This document shows, piece by piece, positions 46,994-47,895 of a stretch of DNA of 47,895 bases. The stretch lies in the NCBI GenBank assembly GCA_902577765.1, contig CACHAK010000010.1, positions 1-47,895 on the forward strand, read 5' to 3'. Made by a program: the position numbers and the translations under genes. This DNA comes from an uncultured Pelagibacteraceae bacterium. GTDB lineage: Bacteria; Pseudomonadota; Alphaproteobacteria; Pelagibacterales; AG-422-B15. How positions within the stretch are numbered: position 1 is the first letter of the stretch; each line of letters starts with the position of its first letter. The notes beneath the pieces were generated by a model, which was not told the origin of the DNA, did not search any database, and saw only the letters and a list, made by a program, of their open reading frames with translations.

Positions 46994-47895
46994 GTGCCAT
47001 TTAATTATTTCGAGAGATTTATAGCTTTTAGGTACCTGGTTCCTTTGAGAAAAGGCGGGTTGTTATCAGTCATTTCATGGCTTTCATTTATTGGGATTTG
47101 TATTGGCGTTGCAACATTAATAATTGTGATGTCTGTAATGAATGGTTTCCATGAAGAGCTAAAAAAAAGAATTATTGGTTTCAATGGGCATATTTATATT
47201 AAGAATATAGAGCCATACTTTGAGAATAATAAAAGTCTTTCAGAAATTAAGGAAATATTATTTGTTGATAGAAATATATCTATTCAAGCCTTAATAAGTT
47301 CAGCTAATAAAAGCAATGGAATTGTTATCAAATCGATTAATGATGAGAATATTAGATTTTACGAATTTGTAGATAATATAAATACTGATAATCTGCTTTC
47401 TGCTAACTCAATAATATTAGGTGAAGAACTAGCTTTTTCTTTAGGTGTATTACCTGGTGACGAAATAAAAGTCACTTCTTCTTCAATGATTTCTACTCCA
47501 CTAGGCCAAATCCCAAGATCTCACAAAATGACAGTATCGGCTACATTTAGTTCTGGCATGAGTGAATATGACAAAAATTTTGCATTTACTTCACTTGCAA
47601 ATGTTCAAAAACTCTTGAGTCTTAATAATGAGATATCAACCATTGAGATACATTTAAAAGATATCAACGATGTAGAAAAAGTTAAGATTGATTTGCTTAA
47701 AATTTATAATGATGATTATTTAGTAAAAGATTGGATTGATCTAAATAGTTCATTTTGGGAAGTGTTAGCAACGGAGCGTGAATTAATGTTCTTTGTATTA
47801 TCACTAATTATCATAATTGCTGCATTTAATATTGTTACAAGCCTGTTTATTTTAGTACAAAATAAAAACAGAGAAATAGCAGTACTAAAAACAAT
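46994..47895 (+). CDS. lolC: lipoprotein-releasing ABC transporter permease LolC/LolE, 5' part (3' end outside window)
   Basis: Inner-membrane permease that extracts lipoproteins for transfer to LolA, working with the ATPase LolD. The frame starts with GTG at 46994 (first residues PFNYFERFIAFRYLVPLRKG), 5 bp after the proS stop, and is open to the end of the window. LLSVISWLSFIGICIGVATL is the first transmembrane helix, followed by IIVMSVMNGFHEELKKRIIG, the LolCE signature, then a periplasmic domain and the start of the second helix (FFVLSLIIIIAAFNIVTSLF). proS followed by lolC is the normal alphaproteobacterial order. There is no ATG start. Confidence 0.93.
   Translation, partial: MPFNYFERFIAFRYLVPLRKGGLLSVISWLSFIGICIGVATLIIVMSVMNGFHEELKKRIIGFNGHIYIKNIEPYFENNKSLSEIKEILFVDRNISIQALISSANKSNGIVIKSINDENIRFYEFVDNINTDNLLSANSIILGEELAFSLGVLPGDEIKVTSSSMISTPLGQIPRSHKMTVSATFSSGMSEYDKNFAFTSLANVQKLLSLNNEISTIEIHLKDINDVEKVKIDLLKIYNDDYLVKDWIDLNSSFWEVLATERELMFFVLSLIIIIAAFNIVTSLFILVQNKNREIAVLKT

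Overview
The window is a dense, AT-rich stretch of bacterial chromosome. Gene content and order point to an alphaproteobacterium. The evidence is nuoA-N with separate nuoC and nuoD, running on into birA, coaX, RNase J, mce, a DUF1467 gene, a short prolyl-tRNA synthetase without the editing insert, and lolC. It also has tig-clpP-clpX-lon-hupB and a GlnB/glutamine synthetase block. The strong AT bias, very short spacers, weak ribosome sites and many overlapping ends look like a streamlined marine lineage (SAR11-, HIMB59-, AEGEAN-169- or SAR116-like). That placement is inference; no marker gene was aligned.

Layout. 1-833: 3' part of tgt. 834-8063: enoyl-CoA hydratase, class-3-type aldehyde dehydrogenase, parE, acyl-CoA carboxylase beta chain and acyl-CoA dehydrogenase, mostly convergent or divergent to one another; apart from parE they suggest oxidation of branched or isoprenoid acyl chains. 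8120-10888 (minus): nitrogen operon glnB, type II glutamine synthetase, type I glutamine synthetase. 11061-16623: bifunctional NAD(P)HX repair enzyme, secreted type-B carboxylesterase, two tiny conserved proteins (DUF1543-like and DUF2256), a D-2-hydroxyacid dehydrogenase and an unrecognised exported SHOCT protein. 16734-23238: tRNA-Leu, then the protein quality-control block tig, clpP, clpX, lon and hupB, closed by a clear intrinsic terminator. 23356-23541: tRNA-Val and tRNA-Asp. 23577-27283: a small membrane protein facing a minus-strand run of SMP-30-like hydrolase, GST, quinone-reductase-like flavoprotein, small membrane protein and BtuF-like protein. 27623-47895: one unbroken plus-strand run of 21 genes encoding all 14 subunits of respiratory complex I followed by cofactor, RNA-processing, translation and lipoprotein-export genes, with gaps of only a few bases or overlaps.

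How they work together. The acyl-CoA enzymes and Mce feed the respiratory chain, and complex I reoxidises the NADH. BirA biotinylates the carboxylase partner of the beta chain, whose biotin-bearing subunit is not in the window. PII, GSII and GSI form a compact nitrogen-assimilation unit. Trigger factor, ClpXP and Lon form the folding and proteolysis unit; lon has a heat-shock-like promoter candidate.

No phage, insertion sequence, CRISPR array, toxin-antitoxin pair or defence island is visible, and I do not see a clear undescribed system. The most notable oddities are loss of two zinc ligands in Tgt, a large internally repeated insertion near the C-terminus of NuoG, GSII placed between PII and GSI, a G8 tract serving as the hupB ribosome site, and six convergent gene pairs whose stops abut or overlap.
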